DNA of 64,000 nucleotides from Arthrinium phaeospermum. Its lineage: Eukaryota > Ascomycota > Sordariomycetes > Amphisphaeriales > Apiosporaceae. The first letter of the stretch is position 1, and every line of letters starts with the position of its first letter. The notes beneath the pieces are model-generated. The model saw only the letters and a list, made by a program, of their open reading frames with translations. It was not told the DNA's origin and did no database searches. The DNA is taken from contig QYRS01000008.1 in assembly GCA_006503535.1 (NCBI GenBank), positions 1,178,001 to 1,242,000 of the forward strand. Reading direction: 5' to 3'. The translations under genes were made by a program, and so were the position numbers. Shown here piece by piece: positions 34,509 to 46,249 of this stretch.

Positions 34509-37286
34509 TTAATCATAGATGTCTTCATCCATATCCTCCGGTGCAACGTCCTCAATCGCATCGTCCTCGTCAATGAGCATGTCGTCGTCATCACTAAGGT
34601 CGCTGTCTGTGTGGTTGGGCAGGACCTGCAATTTGTTGCCATCCAAGACGACTCTTGCCGTCTCACCATCTTTGATGCTGCCACGCAAGATGAGGACTGC
34701 CATGCGGTTCAAGACTTCCTTCTCAATAAGTCGGGCTAGCGGCCTAGCACCGTATGCTGGTGAGTATCCCGCATTGCCAAGGTAATCCTTGGCTTCCTCC
34801 GTGACACTGATGAACACGTTTCTATTGTTGTCCGCCAGCCGTTTCTGGATCTCACCGATGCGAAGGTCGACAATCTTGCGGATCTCCTTGCGCGTAAGAC
34901 GGTTGAAGATCACGATCGAGCTGATACGGTTCAGGAACTCGGGCAGGAAATAGCCCTGGAGTGCGTTCATGACGAGTTGTCGCGTCGTCCCATCAATCTT
35001 TCCATCCTTGCCAGTTGGACGGGCCAGATACTCAGCGCCCAAGTTAGACGTCATGACCACGATACAGTTTTTGGCATCAATCACACGGCCCTGTCCGTCG
35101 GTGATGCGACCGTCGTCCATGAGCTGCAGGAGAACGGTAAGGACCTCCTTGGCAGCCTTCTCCACCTCATCAAAGAGTAGAATAGAGAACGGCTTGCGTC
35201 GCAGAGCCTCTGTAAGCTGGCCGCCAGAGTCATGTCCGACATAGCCAGGAGGGGCACCGATCATTCTACTGAGCGCGTGCCGCTCCTGGTACTCAGACAT
35301 GTCGAATCGAATCATGGCCTTCGGGTCATCAAACAAGAATTCGGCAAGTGCCTTGGTCAAAAGCGTCTTACCCGTACCAGACGGACCACAGAACAAGAAG
35401 CTGGGAGGTTGGTTGGGGTTGCTCAGTCCGGACCGTTGCAAGCGGATTGCATTGGAGACGGAAGTGACAGCTTCCTTCTGACCGCAAACAATGTGGCCAA
35501 GATTCTTCTCCATCTTGATGAGCTTCTCCTTCTCTGATGTCTTGAGGCGAGTAACAGGGATACCCGACCATCGCGCAACGATCTCGTTGATCTGATCCGG
35601 ACCAACAACATCCGTGATCATGGAACTGCCGGGCTCGGTGTCGTTGTTGAGTGCAGCATCAGCGGCCGCTTTTTCCTTCTCCAGCTTCTTGATGACGGAC
35701 TCTTGTTCAGGAATAGCATAGTACTGAAGATCGGCAGCTCGAGCATGGTCGCCCACTCTTGCAGCATCTTCAGCCTTGACCTTGAGCTGGTCCAGCTTGA
35801 CCTTGGCTTCCTGAATATCCTTGCCTCGTCGTCTTTCACTTTCGTACTTCTCCCTGAGAGGTCGAAGCTCCTCTTCGACATTCTCAGCATCCTGCTTGGC
35901 CTGAGCCAGTCGTGTCTTGGATGCCTCATCCTTTTCACGGCCCAAGGCGTGAATCTCAATCTTAAGCTGGCGTAGCTTACGCTCCAACGAATCAATGATT
36001 TCAGGCTGAGATTCGCGCGCAACTCTGACCGCGGCAGCAGCCTCATCCACCAAGTCGACAGCGGAATCGGGCAGGCGGCGAGATGTGAGGTAGCGTGCTG
36101 CCAGGTTGGCTGATGCCACAATAGCGCTATCGGCAATGGTGACACCGTGATGGACTTCGTACTTCTCCTTCAAACCTCGAAGGATGGAAATGGTCTCAGG
36201 AATAGAGGGTTCCTTAACAATCACTTGTTGGAATCGTCGCTCGAAAGCAGCATCCTTCTCGATGTACTTCCGGTACTCTGCAAGGGTGGTGGCACCAATA
36301 CAGTGCAGTTGGCCGCGAGCCAACATGGGTTTCAGCAAGTTTGCTGCATCCATGCCGCCCTCGCCCGAAGCACCAGCACCCATGAGCAAATGGATCTCGT
36401 CAACAAAGAGGACAATCATCTCCTTGGACTCCGTAATCTCCTTCAGGACGCCCTTCATTCTCTCCTCAAATTCTCCCCTGTACTTGCTGCCCGCAACGAG
36501 AGCGCCAACATCGAGCGACAAGAGCTTACAGGCGGCAAGGTTGTCGGGCACATCGGCATTGACTATTCGCTGGGCCAGACCCTCCACGACAGTAGTCTTA
36601 CCGACACCAGGCTCACCGATCAGGACGGGATTGTTCTTGGTTCGCCTGGACAGAATCCGAACAACACGTCGGATCTCTTCTTCTCGACCGATGACTGGGT
36701 CGACTTTGCCTTCCCTTGCCATGGCGGTCATGTCAATGGTGAACTTGGCAAGGTTCTCGTTCTCCTCCTCGGTATCGGCGGTCTTGGAGTCCACCCGCTT
36801 CGTGCCTCGTATTTGCTGAATCGCATCCTGAATCAGCTTGGGCTTTGGCACGCTAGACTCCTTCAAAGCGGTCGATATTGAGGTATCCTCCGACAAAGCA
36901 CTGATCAAGTGGTCGACTGCGACATAGGTGTCTTTTTGTGTCTTTTGTAGGTCTTGGGCTTTGCGCAGGACGCTGTGGAAGGTAGGTGCCATCGAGACAT
37001 TCTCCGGCGGAGGGTCTTGACTGGGCAGGCGGACCAGCATCTTCTTCAAAGCTCGGTCGAACGCCTGAGGGTCGCCATGAGCTCTCTCGATGACTTGTCG
37101 GAATAAGCTGTTGTTTTGGCCGGGTGTTGGGTTTTGCTGATCCTTGGACAGGTCCGGCGGCGGGTCCAGTAGCGAGACTGCGAGGTGGACTGGGAGCAGC
37201 TGGGAGTGAGCATACTGCTCGGCCAGTGACATGGCATCCTCCAGGGCCTTCTTGCCCCGGTCCGTAAATTCCATACGGGACGTCAT
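34509..37286 (-). CDS. hsp98: Hsp98/Hsp104-type ClpB disaggregase
   Basis: Intronless, 925 aa, starting [18 protein letters not shown]; Met5 is an alternative start. It contains the Clp N-domain, AAA1 with Walker A 'GEPGVGKT' (224-231) and Walker B 'VLFVDEIH', the ClpB middle coiled coil (about 420-540), AAA2 with 'GPSGTGKT', '[10 protein letters not shown]' and sensor 'ATRPL/YGARPL', and an acidic C-terminal tail ([11 protein letters not shown]...DEDIYD) typical of cytosolic fungal Hsp104. Hsp104 hexamers thread and resolubilise aggregated proteins with Hsp70/Hsp40 and confer thermotolerance. Lack of a targeting peptide and presence of the acidic tail favour the cytosolic over the mitochondrial (Hsp78) form. 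A heat-shock-element-like site lies about 485 bp upstream. Confidence 0.97.
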   Translation of the reverse strand: MTSRMEFTDRGKKALEDAMSLAEQYAHSQLLPVHLAVSLLDPPPDLSKDQQNPTPGQNNSLFRQVIERAHGDPQAFDRALKKMLVRLPSQDPPPENVSMAPTFHSVLRKAQDLQKTQKDTYVAVDHLISALSEDTSISTALKESSVPKPKLIQDAIQQIRGTKRVDSKTADTEEENENLAKFTIDMTAMAREGKVDPVIGREEEIRRVVRILSRRTKNNPVLIGEPGVGKTTVVEGLAQRIVNADVPDNLAACKLLSLDVGALVAGSKYRGEFEERMKGVLKEITESKEMIVLFVDEIHLLMGAGASGEGGMDAANLLKPMLARGQLHCIGATTLAEYRKYIEKDAAFERRFQQVIVKEPSIPETISILRGLKEKYEVHHGVTIADSAIVASANLAARYLTSRRLPDSAVDLVDEAAAAVRVARESQPEIIDSLERKLRQLKIEIHALGREKDEASKTRLAQAKQDAENVEEELRPLREKYESERRRGKDIQEAKVKLDQLKVKAEDAARVGDHARAADLQYYAIPEQESVIKKLEKEKAAADAALNNDTEPGSSMITDVVGPDQINEIVARWSGIPVTRLKTSEKEKLIKMEKNLGHIVCGQKEAVTSVSNAIRLQRSGLSNPNQPPSFLFCGPSGTGKTLLTKALAEFLFDDPKAMIRFDMSEYQERHALSRMIGAPPGYVGHDSGGQLTEALRRKPFSILLFDEVEKAAKEVLTVLLQLMDDGRITDGQGRVIDAKNCIVVMTSNLGAEYLARPTGKDGKIDGTTRQLVMNALQGYFLPEFLNRISSIVIFNRLTRKEIRKIVDLRIGEIQKRLADNNRNVFISVTEEAKDYLGNAGYSPAYGARPLARLIEKEVLNRMAVLILRGSIKDGETARVVLDGNKLQVLPNHTDSDLSDDDDMLIDEDDAIEDVAPEDMDEDIYD

Positions 37287-38380
37287 GGCTGAATATGTGT
37301 TTGTGGTTGTGTGACAATTGTGTGGTTGTGTCAGAAGTAGAATCGGGTATAATGCGTATAGTGGTAGGACGCAGTAGGGTAGAAGTGTGTTTGTGCCTTG
37401 CGTTTGCAGGTGTGGGTTACTTCGATACCACTTTCTTCAATGATGTAGCTGTAGACTCGTTTTGAGCAGTTGTCTGGTCAAAAGTATTATGTATGGTAAA
37501 ATGCAGAGAGAGAATTGCAACAAACGGACGACCTGGGCATAGATTTATTCAACTACAGCAGTGGAGCTTGGAAGCGAGAAGAGAAGGAGGGAAATTCATG
37601 CGACCAGGCCTGATTCCAAGGTTTGTGACGATTCCAGTAGTTGGTGGTCTGACTGAGAGCCTGCCTGCAGCTTCCTGGAGTCGGGCGAAGACTCCCGCTA
37701 TAACTGGATGTTACTGGTCGTTACGATGATGCAACCTCTCTTCTGGGCTGGTCTAGCACCTGCAAGCTCACTCTAGAAGCTACGGGAATAGTTGGCACGC
37801 ATTGGCGGGGGCTGCGACCCAACTCGAAACTCAGCCCAACTGCATGCCCCGGGCATCTCCGTACCGATTACTCTTCAGCCTCAATCAGGTATCGCAGGAC
37901 ATTCATTGCTTGGATATTTCAGGTGCAACGTCGCATTGCTCCCAGCCTCATCTCTTGCTTGCATCTTGCTTCAACGCCTGCCCTGCCATGCTGGCTCGCA
38001 CAGTTGAACTCTCTTGTGACGCAATGATTATGTCCCGCAGCTGTCAATCAAGCTTGGGGCGTGTGGTGGGGTTGTCAGTCGTCTCCGGCCGGTCGGAAGA
38101 TCGCTGAACCATACTTACCGTACTTTCAGCCAGATGCATGTAGATAACGATAAGAGATCGGCCGCTGTCCTCCAGCTCTCCCACCCTAGCAATTGGCAAT
38201 TGGCTCGTCTCCAATGCACGTGATCAGAAACTTTTCCCTAGCTTCGCATTGCATCCCGCCCGAACGCCGTGTGCAAAGAGAAAGAGAGCGAGAGAGCTCC
38301 GACGGTGGTTTCTGAAAGCAGACGACGACGACGCACGACGACAAAGCTTGGCACCACCACCCACGTCAAGTCCAGCAGTC
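37287..38380. promoter_or_regulatory. divergent promoter region hsp98 / mL67
   Basis: 1.1 kb between divergent start codons. Contains one good heat-shock-element-like site (separate entry). No gene seen; leader sequence of hsp98 is probably long. Confidence 0.5.
37771..37788 (-). promoter_or_regulatory. heat-shock-element-like site
   Basis: Four alternating 3-bp units at exact 5-bp spacing: CTC, GAA, TAC, GAA starting at 37771, 37776, 37781 and 37786. The ideal is TTC-nn-GAA-nn-TTC-nn-GAA, so two units are perfect and two have one mismatch. It lies 485 bp upstream of the hsp98 start codon, consistent with Hsf1 control. Confidence 0.45.
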
Positions 38381-39293
38381 ATGAATCTCAATCCGCTGCG
38401 GTCGATAACGGAGCAGCTCGGCCGGCTGTCGGTCAGCATTTCCCGGGCGGCCAGCGCTCGGCAAGCGTCCACGTCTGCGGTGACGGCAACGACGACGACG
38501 AAACCGCGGAAGGATGTGGTCCCTCCGAAGTTCGAGCCGGGCCATGGCGAGAAGATCTGGATCTTCACCAATTTCATTAGCGGCTTGACCGTCTACTCTC
38601 ACAATCCTGTGCTCAAGGTACGAATTGACGAATGAGGGGCGACGATGAGGATGCGAAAAACCACCCAATTGCAAACAGCTAATTCGCGTTCTTCCCAATT
38701 GATAGCCCAACCGAGCGTTACGGCAAATCCCCTTCAATGGCAAGAAGCTCAAGCCTTCCAAGATACGGAAAGACTACTGGAGGCCCATGGCCATGATCCA
38801 GTTCCCCGAGGGGCAGGGCCACATCGGACGCAGCGTCTACCACATCATGCGCGAGCTCCGGATGCGGCACGACCTGGGCTGGGAGGACAACATGATTCAC
38901 GACAAGGAGAGCGGCCGGACGCTGTCCCGGCACGAGCGCGGCCAGAAGCTCAACGGCATGCAGAAGCCCAACGCGATCGCCGACGTCGCGGCCGTCCTGA
39001 GCGGGCTGGGCAAGGGCAACAAGATGTGGCAGCCCGCCAAGGAGGGGATCGAGACCGTCGCGGAGGTGTCCCGGACGGACGAGAAGACCGGCGAGGTGGC
39101 AAGTCTGCTCAAGACGCAGGTCTGGTGGGTGGACCCGTTGGATAAGAACTACGCGCAGTCGTGGAGTCCGAATGTGTCTCACTACGCCTTCAAGGAGGGA
39201 TCTTTCCAGCCTGTCGAGTCTTTGATCGAGCAGGATGTGGCTAGCCCGGAGGCGGAGATTATTCAGGAAAAGCCTGCACAGGTTGTCGTCTAA
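38381..39293 (+). CDS. mhr1: mitochondrial ribosomal protein mL67 / Mhr1
   Basis: Exons 38381-38617 and 38706-39293 give 274 aa. The N-terminal ~45 residues are Arg/Ser/Ala-rich and acid-free, a mitochondrial presequence. The family core follows: 'KIWIFTNFISGLTVYS', then across the intron 'NRALRQIPFNGKKLKPSKIRKDYWRP', 'MIQFPEGQGHIGRSVYHIMRELR'. In yeast Mhr1 was described as a mitochondrial DNA recombination protein and is also a structural component of the large mitoribosomal subunit (mL67). The first ATG after the promoter is used. The C-terminal third (from 'HDKESGRTLSRHERG') is an extension rich in Lys, Gln and Glu. It is divergent from hsp98. Confidence 0.87.
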
Positions 39294-39511
39294 AAAAAGC
39301 CAGCAAGACTTAAAGATGTTTTTGCGCAGCAGTTGTAAAACAGAAAGAAACATCAGTCATTCTTCGCATATAGAGCGAAGTGTATCTCATCCCACGTCCT
39401 TGCTAGGAAGGACTACCAAGAGGCTCTTGTACTTATAATGTACATACAGATTTGTACCATACGCCGTTTGATGCATATAAAAACCCAATATTTCCGCCAG
39501 AATCAACAAAT

Positions 39512-41176
39512 TTAGAACTTCATCGCAAACTGCTTCAGGTATTCGTAGTGAGGGATGTTCTCGTTCACACTCTCCCGAATGATCTTCATTCCCTCCTCGC
39601 CGTACTTCTCGCGCCACTCGTCATTCTCTGACTCTTCCGTGACGGTTTTCTGTGAGATAGAATTAGTAAAATTGCTGCTTATGTGACTGACTGGGTGAAC
39701 CTGGACGGAAGGAGAGAGAAAGTGCTTACGTGGGCCTTTGTCCGCGGCGCCAGGGATGTGCTGTGAATGGCGTCGTTGTGGAAGCCGAACCACTTCTCAA
39801 AGGCGTCCTTGACGTGCTGCTGGTCCTCGGGGTTGTCCCAGACGAGCATCTCGGGGCTGTAGTCGATGCCGGTCTCCTTGCAGAAGGCCTCGACGACCTC
39901 GTAGGGGTGGTCGAGCAGGTCGTCGGCGTCGAGCATGGTGATCTTGACGCCGCTGTCCTTGTGGCCGTTGGTGCCGTTGGTGCCGTTGGTCTCGTTCTCC
40001 TGGCCGGCCAGTTGGGGGCCGACGATGCCTTGCGACTTGAGGTAGTCGAACAGCTTCACCAGCTCGACGTAGCCGGCCTCGCTGGGCAGGAAGTTCTTGA
40101 AGCCGGTGGCCTCGTCCAGGGGCGGGATGGTGCAGCGGTAGTAGGACGGGATGCCGCGGCGGGGGTGGCGGATCAGGAAGGTCCAGTGGTACTGCTTCAG
40201 GATCTCCAGGGGTATCACCGAGGGGTTTTCCGGCTCAGAGTGGCCGTTGGTGGTAGCACCGTTGGTGTGACTGCTACCATTTGTGGCAGCGCCGTTTGTG
40301 GCAGCACCGTTGGTCTTGCCGTGAGCGGCAATCGAAGGGGCGATGCTGGCCTGGCCTCCGTTCGGCGGCATCAGGTAGTAGGCCATGTCCTTGATGAAGA
40401 CACGCTTGCCCTGTTGAAACAGATGAGTAAGGCCATCCGTGCAACTAGGTGAAAGTACAAACGGCTTCGGGGGTGCATAAAAGCAAACCATGCCACAGGT
40501 GGGAAACCATCATGACTGTTTGATATTGCTGGGATAAAGTGGGTAACCGTGACGATAATCACCCAACGTAGACCTTTGAGCAGTAGATCATGGCTGCGAT
40601 ATGTAGTTTGACATGTCCAAATCGCCGCCACAGGGTTGGTTGGCTGATTTTTCAAATATCGAAGATGTCATGCAGGCAGTACGCTGAGAGAAAGGATCTC
40701 GGTGTATGGCGGGAGACCAATATCCCTTGGAGGAAGAGTTGGGATCGCGCTTGCAATCAGGATAAGGGGGCAGGGCAGTGGTAGGTAGATGCAAGAAATC
40801 ACCATCCCGAACCTCAGGTGGGAGAAGGAAGTGGTGAGCGGGAAATAAGGGAGTGGCGAACCTCGCTGCCGTCCCGTTCAAGTCGGTTCAGAACATCCTG
40901 GTATGTGGTCTTGGAGAAGCCGCTGGCTTCTCTGGCCTTCTCGTCTTGGTCGTATCTCTCGCCCAACCTCTCGGGGCCATAGTAGAAGCTGTCACCAAAC
41001 GGCTCGTGGGCACACACTAGGCTGTCCCTCCGAGTCATGAAGACCTTTTTTCATAATGACTTAATTAGCTTGAGCCCGTGATAACAGGCAGGGGATGGGA
41101 AAATACATACCCGCTCAAAGGCCGTAGAGCACGCACGTGGGTGCGTAAGCACGAAGATGGGCTTGTTATTAGACAT
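39512..41176 (-). CDS. P-loop sulfotransferase-family protein
   Basis: Exons 41176-41111, 41044-40862, 40410-39730 and 39649-39512 give 355 aa with matched phases. The N-terminus MSNNKPIFVLTHPRACSTAFERV carries the PAPS 5'-phosphosulfate P-loop (THPRACSTAFER). The 3'-phosphate site is 'FLIRHPRRGIPSYYR'. Family landmarks include 'HEPFGDSFYYG' and 'KRVFIKDMAYYLMP'. Substrate unknown; it probably transfers sulfate to a small molecule or is a nucleotide-binding relative. Two disordered inserts consist of Thr-Asn-Gly repeats (around 40230-40320 and 39955-39995), encoded by a GGTGCCGTT/GTTGGT repeat. Intron 2 is 451 nt, very long for this window, but no extra exon is needed to join 'ERDGSE' to 'GKRVF'. 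Confidence 0.85.
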
Positions 41177-43254
41177 GTTGCTGAGGGCGGTCTGGACAGA
41201 GCTCAGTTGGGTGGAAGTACAGATGGAAAGGAAGTAATAAAGGATTAGAAATGTAGATTTAACTCAGTCCGGGACCAGGAGGATGGGAAAGCAGTTTTAT
41301 TTATGGGATTCCGCCAAGTTGGATCATGTTGTTGTCTAGACTGGTTTGACCGGATGGCTCTCGTCAAACCTAAGCGAGTGCCCCCAAACGTAACAAGAAT
41401 ACATGTAAGTAGTCCTTCCTAATCTGAAAAGCCGCATACATCCAGCAATGCAGAGAAGGGGCGAGCATTCGCCTACCAAACCAAAGTTGTACCTGCCTAG
41501 TTGTCAGATTCTGCGTGTTGTTCATGTTTGAAGAGTCTTCGGTCCATGTACCTAACTTAGTCTGCTTACAGGGATGGGCTTAGGGGAATAGGGAAGTGCA
41601 GTATCCCGACCCATATCTCCCCCCGCCCGGTCTAATAGCCACTCCAAGTAGTCAACCATCCCGAGCCACTTTTGCGCCCAATTGTACCTCGTTGCAATGC
41701 GGATAGCCAACGACTCCACGTCATGAGTACGTGTTTGGGAGGGTGTGAAAGAGCAGATTGGATAGCATATAGTCAGGGATAGTGAGGAGAGAGGTTGCCG
41801 GAATACCGCGAAGATACTGGGACTTTGACTGGGGCTTGGCGCGGCGTTTGGGGGGAGCCAGGAGCCCCCCAAATTCTGTCTTGTGTTGCCCGAAGCTGTT
41901 ATCTTATTGGCATATACTGCGGGACATTGGGGGGTGGGTACAAGATGCAAGATGGATGCTGAGCAAGGACAGCAATGGGCTTATGTGAAACGAAAACTTA
42001 ATGCTTGCTTATGGCTTTGCTATCGCGGTTCATCCAGCTCAGCTAGTTTGGATATTGGAAGTATCAAGATGCGAGCGGGAGGTGGCACATGGACGCAAAT
42101 GTACAGGCCTGATACATCTCGACTGGCAAAGTAGGGCCTGAGTCTGAATGGCTCATGGTTAGTTCACGCCCCCCGCTCCCTTTTGATCAGATCTGGAATT
42201 ATCGATGCGACGCCGCTTTGAGGGTTGAAGAGCTTCTAGAGGTTCTATTCGCTGGTGCAACCGCAGTATTTGAAGAACGAGTATTCGCGACCCCACGTCA
42301 AGAGCTTCTACAGCTTCTATTGGCTGCCACCGTGGCGGGGTTCCGGCTCTGCAGAGAACCTCTCAACAAGTAATGGGATCCAATTGCATGACATCACTGC
42401 AAAATGCGCCGGTCTCGTCCATCACAAGTTTGCACAGCTTGACAGCACAACACGACGATGCGAACAAACGTCCATGATCCCACCGGCCCCATGTGAACGA
42501 ACGGGTTACTGAAATAGCAACACCGACATCCGCCCGGTACATATGTGCGAGTGAGGCGACTGGGGCAAAATCTCATCTGACTTTTTTTTCGGTTTGTCCT
42601 CTTGGCTTGGAAACTTGAATCGTATGTCAGCCCGTTCGCCCGCTACCGGAACCCCATAAGTACAAGGTCTTGGGTTGCACCTAAATATATCGCTCAACGC
42701 GGGCAAACTTTTGGCGCTTGACACAAGGTTGTCCTCCGACCTTGGTCTACGGTACCAAGGTACAGCTACAGTAAGTAGTTTCTCCATTCGGTAAGGCAGG
42801 GAGGTACATGTGCATAGTCTTGCGTAAGACGGTTCTGTTCGAATGCGTCTCAACGGTTGCTAGACCAGCTGGTCCGACTTTCCGATTCCAAGAAGGACGT
42901 ATCTGAACAAATGTTCTGCATTGGGTGTTGATATGGGAAATCCTTCCACACAATTCAATTACAAAGAGACGCCGGGGATTGGCTCAGATGCTAGCCAAGT
43001 CTACCAGTGTGGAGCCCGTGCTGTCAACGGGAAGAAAAGCATGTTGCATGAACATGTCTTACAGGAACAACACGTTGGGATAAGGATCGAACCTCTGGGC
43101 TGGGTCACGCGGAAGCGCACCCGAAGCACTAAGGGAAGATATGCGCGGGAGCAACTCGAGTAGACCATGTCTATTGTAGCTTATTAGATGGAGCGACGTA
43201 GAAGTGCCGGCATTGATAGGTGAGGCTGAAGGAAGACGTGCCAAATAGCCCCGA
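41177..43254. other. 2.1-kb gene-free region
   Basis: Upstream of the sulfotransferase gene and 3' of the prolyl hydroxylase gene. Only short frames without domains. A minor imperfect direct repeat lies at 42225-42331 ('agagcttcta...ttctatt.gctg' twice, ~75 bp apart). Confidence 0.45.
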
Positions 43255-44424
43255 TCACGCCATCTGGTAGTCGAGCCGTCCCCAGCTCCAGATGTTCAAC
43301 CCGACCTTGAAGCCCTTGCGGACCGGCAAGCCTGCGTGCCAAGTCTCCTCCCATCCCCGGCCCGTCCCATCGGGACGGAAGTTCTCCCAAAACACGGCGT
43401 TGCCCGGAGCCGGCTTGAAGACGAGCCCCGTCTCCTCCTGCTCCTCCCCGTCTTCGTGCGGATCCTTGGCCTTTTCCTCGCGACTGTTACTGCCACTCGT
43501 GGATGCTGCGCACTCGACCCAGCGACACCACTCCTCCCTGAGCCCGCGACGCCGGAGGTAGGGGAACTCGGTGCCGCCGCCCTCGAGGTCCTGCGCGGCG
43601 TCGACCCACACCATGAAGGAGCTCACGCGGCCCCAGCCCAGCGCGCCGGAGCCCCAGTCGAAGTGGTGGGCGTAGTGCTGGGAAGGCCCGTAGCGCTGCG
43701 TGCGCAGGCGCTCCAGCCAGAGGTCGTCGCGCCAGCCCTGGAACGCGAGGGCCCGGCGCTCGATGCAGCGGACAGTGTCGGCACCGGTGCCGGCGCCGCC
43801 GCTGCGAGGCAGGAGAGCTACCTCCGAGCTGCGGATGGTGGCATCCTGGTGGGCCTCCGCCCCGTTGTTGGTAATGGTTGAGGGCTCGAAGAGTGGGGCG
43901 CTGCGTAGGTGTCGTCGTCGTCAGTACATATCTATTACTCCATGGACCAATGTCTCCGATCAAGGTTCTCCCGAAGAGGGCCCCCAAGTTGGAAAGTGAT
44001 TCAATGAACCAGTTTCCAAACGCGTGTAAAGGCATGAATGCCCAATCCCAAGACGCGGCTTTAACAGAGACCGGGTCGGGATGCGCTCATAAATGGATCA
44101 AAACCGGGGCTGCGCTGGTGCTGGAGTAGCATCTGGAGAAAAGCAAACCTACCTGATGTTCCGGAGCAGCTCCCGCTCCGCCGTAGACAGGAAGTTTTCA
44201 ATATAGATCACCAAAGGGGCTTTCGATAGAATCTGAACCGAGTAAGAGTGTGGTGCGCAATCCGGCACTCTGTCGCCGGGGGCGTCCGTTGCCAGAAGGG
44301 ACTCGTTGATGGCAGGGCGGGGCGTATACGCATGCGGTCGAACCCCACCAGCAGAGAAGTACTCCTGCAGCGGGCTGTAAAAGAACAGCAGTAGCGCAAC
44401 GCCGACTACAACATAGGAAAACAT
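43255..44424 (-). CDS. prolyl 4-hydroxylase, 2-oxoglutarate/Fe(II) dioxygenase
   Basis: Exons 44424-44153 and 43900-43255 give 305 aa; the intron is 252 nt. A hydrophobic N-terminal segment (FSYVVVGVALLLFFY) suggests a signal anchor. The splice joins 'LLRNI' to 'SAPLFEPSTITNNG'. Catalytic residues are all visible: the iron ligands His170 and Asp172 in 'YAHHFDWG', the distal His279 in 'TWHAGLPV', and the 2-oxoglutarate-binding Lys289 ten residues later. That spacing is characteristic of P4H. It likely hydroxylates proline in a target protein within the secretory pathway; fungal substrates are poorly known. A charged low-complexity insert (NSREEKAKDPHEDGEEQEE) sits between the strands before the distal His. 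Confidence 0.92.
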
Positions 44425-44683
44425 TGTTCAAATCATAGCTGATGCTTCGGTCTGGCCTGGCACACAGAAGCGTCGAGAACAGCCACCCTTTTGATGAACC
44501 AGTCGTCGTTGCCTCGGGAGGATTGCTTCAGCCATCAGGTTTAGTGCATAGCGCTAGAACCCAATGCAGAAACAGACATGCAAACGAGATTGAAGCTGCA
44601 ACATGGCGTACGTAACGGCCGCAAATAAGGATGAACATCAGTCCACGTCTGATTACTATCACATCAGCCAACTAAATGGCCTG

Positions 44684-46249
44684 CTATTGCTGCTTCTTCT
44701 CAGTAACCTTGACAGGCTGTGCTACGCCGTGACCTGTCCTCAAGTAAACCATCAAGAGTCTATATACAACCCAGGCGAACCCAACAACAACCACAATAGA
44801 TGTCACTGTATTGATCGACCGTGATTTATCGAGGTCCAGCACAGGTACTTTCCCTTCAATCACCAATTGGTCACCAGCGGACTTTGTGACCGGGTCCAAG
44901 TGCCAGAATAGAGTACGCGGGCCGAAAAGGCCATCATATCCCAAGTTCATTCGATCAAAGGGGCTGCTTGGGAACTTGGTGCCTTCTTCAGCGGCGCAGG
45001 CCCAGAAGACGGCGGGATAGGGGACCCCGTATGTACTCTCACCACCATGTTGAGGGGCCTGGTAACGAAGATGAAGCGGAATTTCCGCTGTGAACCCCTC
45101 TTTTGATTCCGTGACTGGAGTGTCCAGTTCAAGCAAGACGCTCGATCCCCATATGTCCATGACATAATCTGGCGCTTCCAGATCAACTGGTTGACTGATA
45201 TACCGTAGAGCAGTCAAGTTCTTGGAGGCAAGGAAAAGGGGGTCCTCCAGTTGGTATTTGTCGGCAAATATAGTCCTGGGCAACGTGACAAGTGCGTGCA
45301 GAGCGCAAGCAGAGTCTTCCATGGGTGGTCTGTTGGACTTGATATCCAACTGCATGGTGGGGTGCAGTCCTGTCGGGGTGAGAAATTTCGACGAGAACCC
45401 GGTGCCCGCCTGCTTGTGCCGGGACGGGAACGTGAACATTGTCGGGGCTGGCTTGGAATCCTCCCCAAGGACAGTCAAGAGACCAGTCACGCCTATCTCG
45501 TGCTCCTCTAGGTGAGGAGGTTGATTTGGCGTTAACAAACCAACTTCGACTCTGTGAGAGGCGGGTGCGGAAATGGAGAGCGACTGGTCTTGGCGGCCCC
45601 AGAGAGCCGTAACTTTCACAACATGGGAGATGGTGTCGTAAGAAAAGTCCAGTGAGGACGCTTGCTTTACCGCATCGAAGCGAGTCTTGCACTCAGCGTC
45701 GGAGGATGCACAGACATACTGAACGGCATATTCAACAAAGTCGGCTAGGTCGTAGACCGGCTGGTAATATTCCAACGCGGTTGAATGGGAGAATCGATCG
45801 TTGGGCAATCTCGAGAAGGATTTCTAGGGATAGAATATGTGAGCACGCGATAGACAAAACAGAACCAATGCTGATAGTTTACGTACATGAGGAGAGGAAC
45901 AGTCTACAGGTCCAAGTCTGCGCAAAAGCAAGCAAAGCTCATGAGCGGAAGCAACGTTGGCCCCGGTGTCGGCTTGCGGGGTGTAGAACACATGAAGTCC
46001 CGGGGAGAGGCGTGAGCTCCATGGCCCTATTGCTTGATAGGGCACCGGGCTTGTCCATCGAATGTACAGCTCCTGGGATAGTCGCAAAAGTTCTTGAAGC
46101 TCGGCCGGTAGCTCGTCTAGACCGAGGGTGAAGCGATCTTCGCGAACTGCCTTGATATCGGGACCAGAAAGGGTGCGCCCCGACACCTTCAAAGACGCCG
46201 GGTCGATGGCGTCTTCGTTGCGGTGGAAGAAAGTCGTCCGTTGGCGCAT
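44684..46249 (-). CDS. pbn1: Pbn1, GPI-mannosyltransferase I accessory subunit (PIG-X homologue)
   Basis: Exons 46249-45887 and 45823-44684 give 500 aa. The N-terminus MRQRTTFFHRNEDAIDP is a hallmark of filamentous-fungal Pbn1. The C-terminal domain holds the PIG-X/Pbn1 motifs: 'SNRPPMEDSACALHALVTLP', 'IFADKYQLEDPLF', 'EIPLHLRYQAP', 'VPYPAVFWAC', then one transmembrane helix (TVTSIVVVVGFAWVVYRLL) and a short Lys-rich cytosolic tail. Pbn1 stabilises the ER mannosyltransferase Gpi14/PIG-M, which adds the first mannose to the GPI anchor, and is also needed for ER protease maturation in yeast. Topology is a large luminal domain with a C-terminal anchor. Confidence 0.9.

Noticed and set aside
42155..42373. 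72-residue plus-strand frame with internal Leu/Glu repeats
   Set aside because: The repetition comes from a short imperfect DNA repeat and there is no domain.
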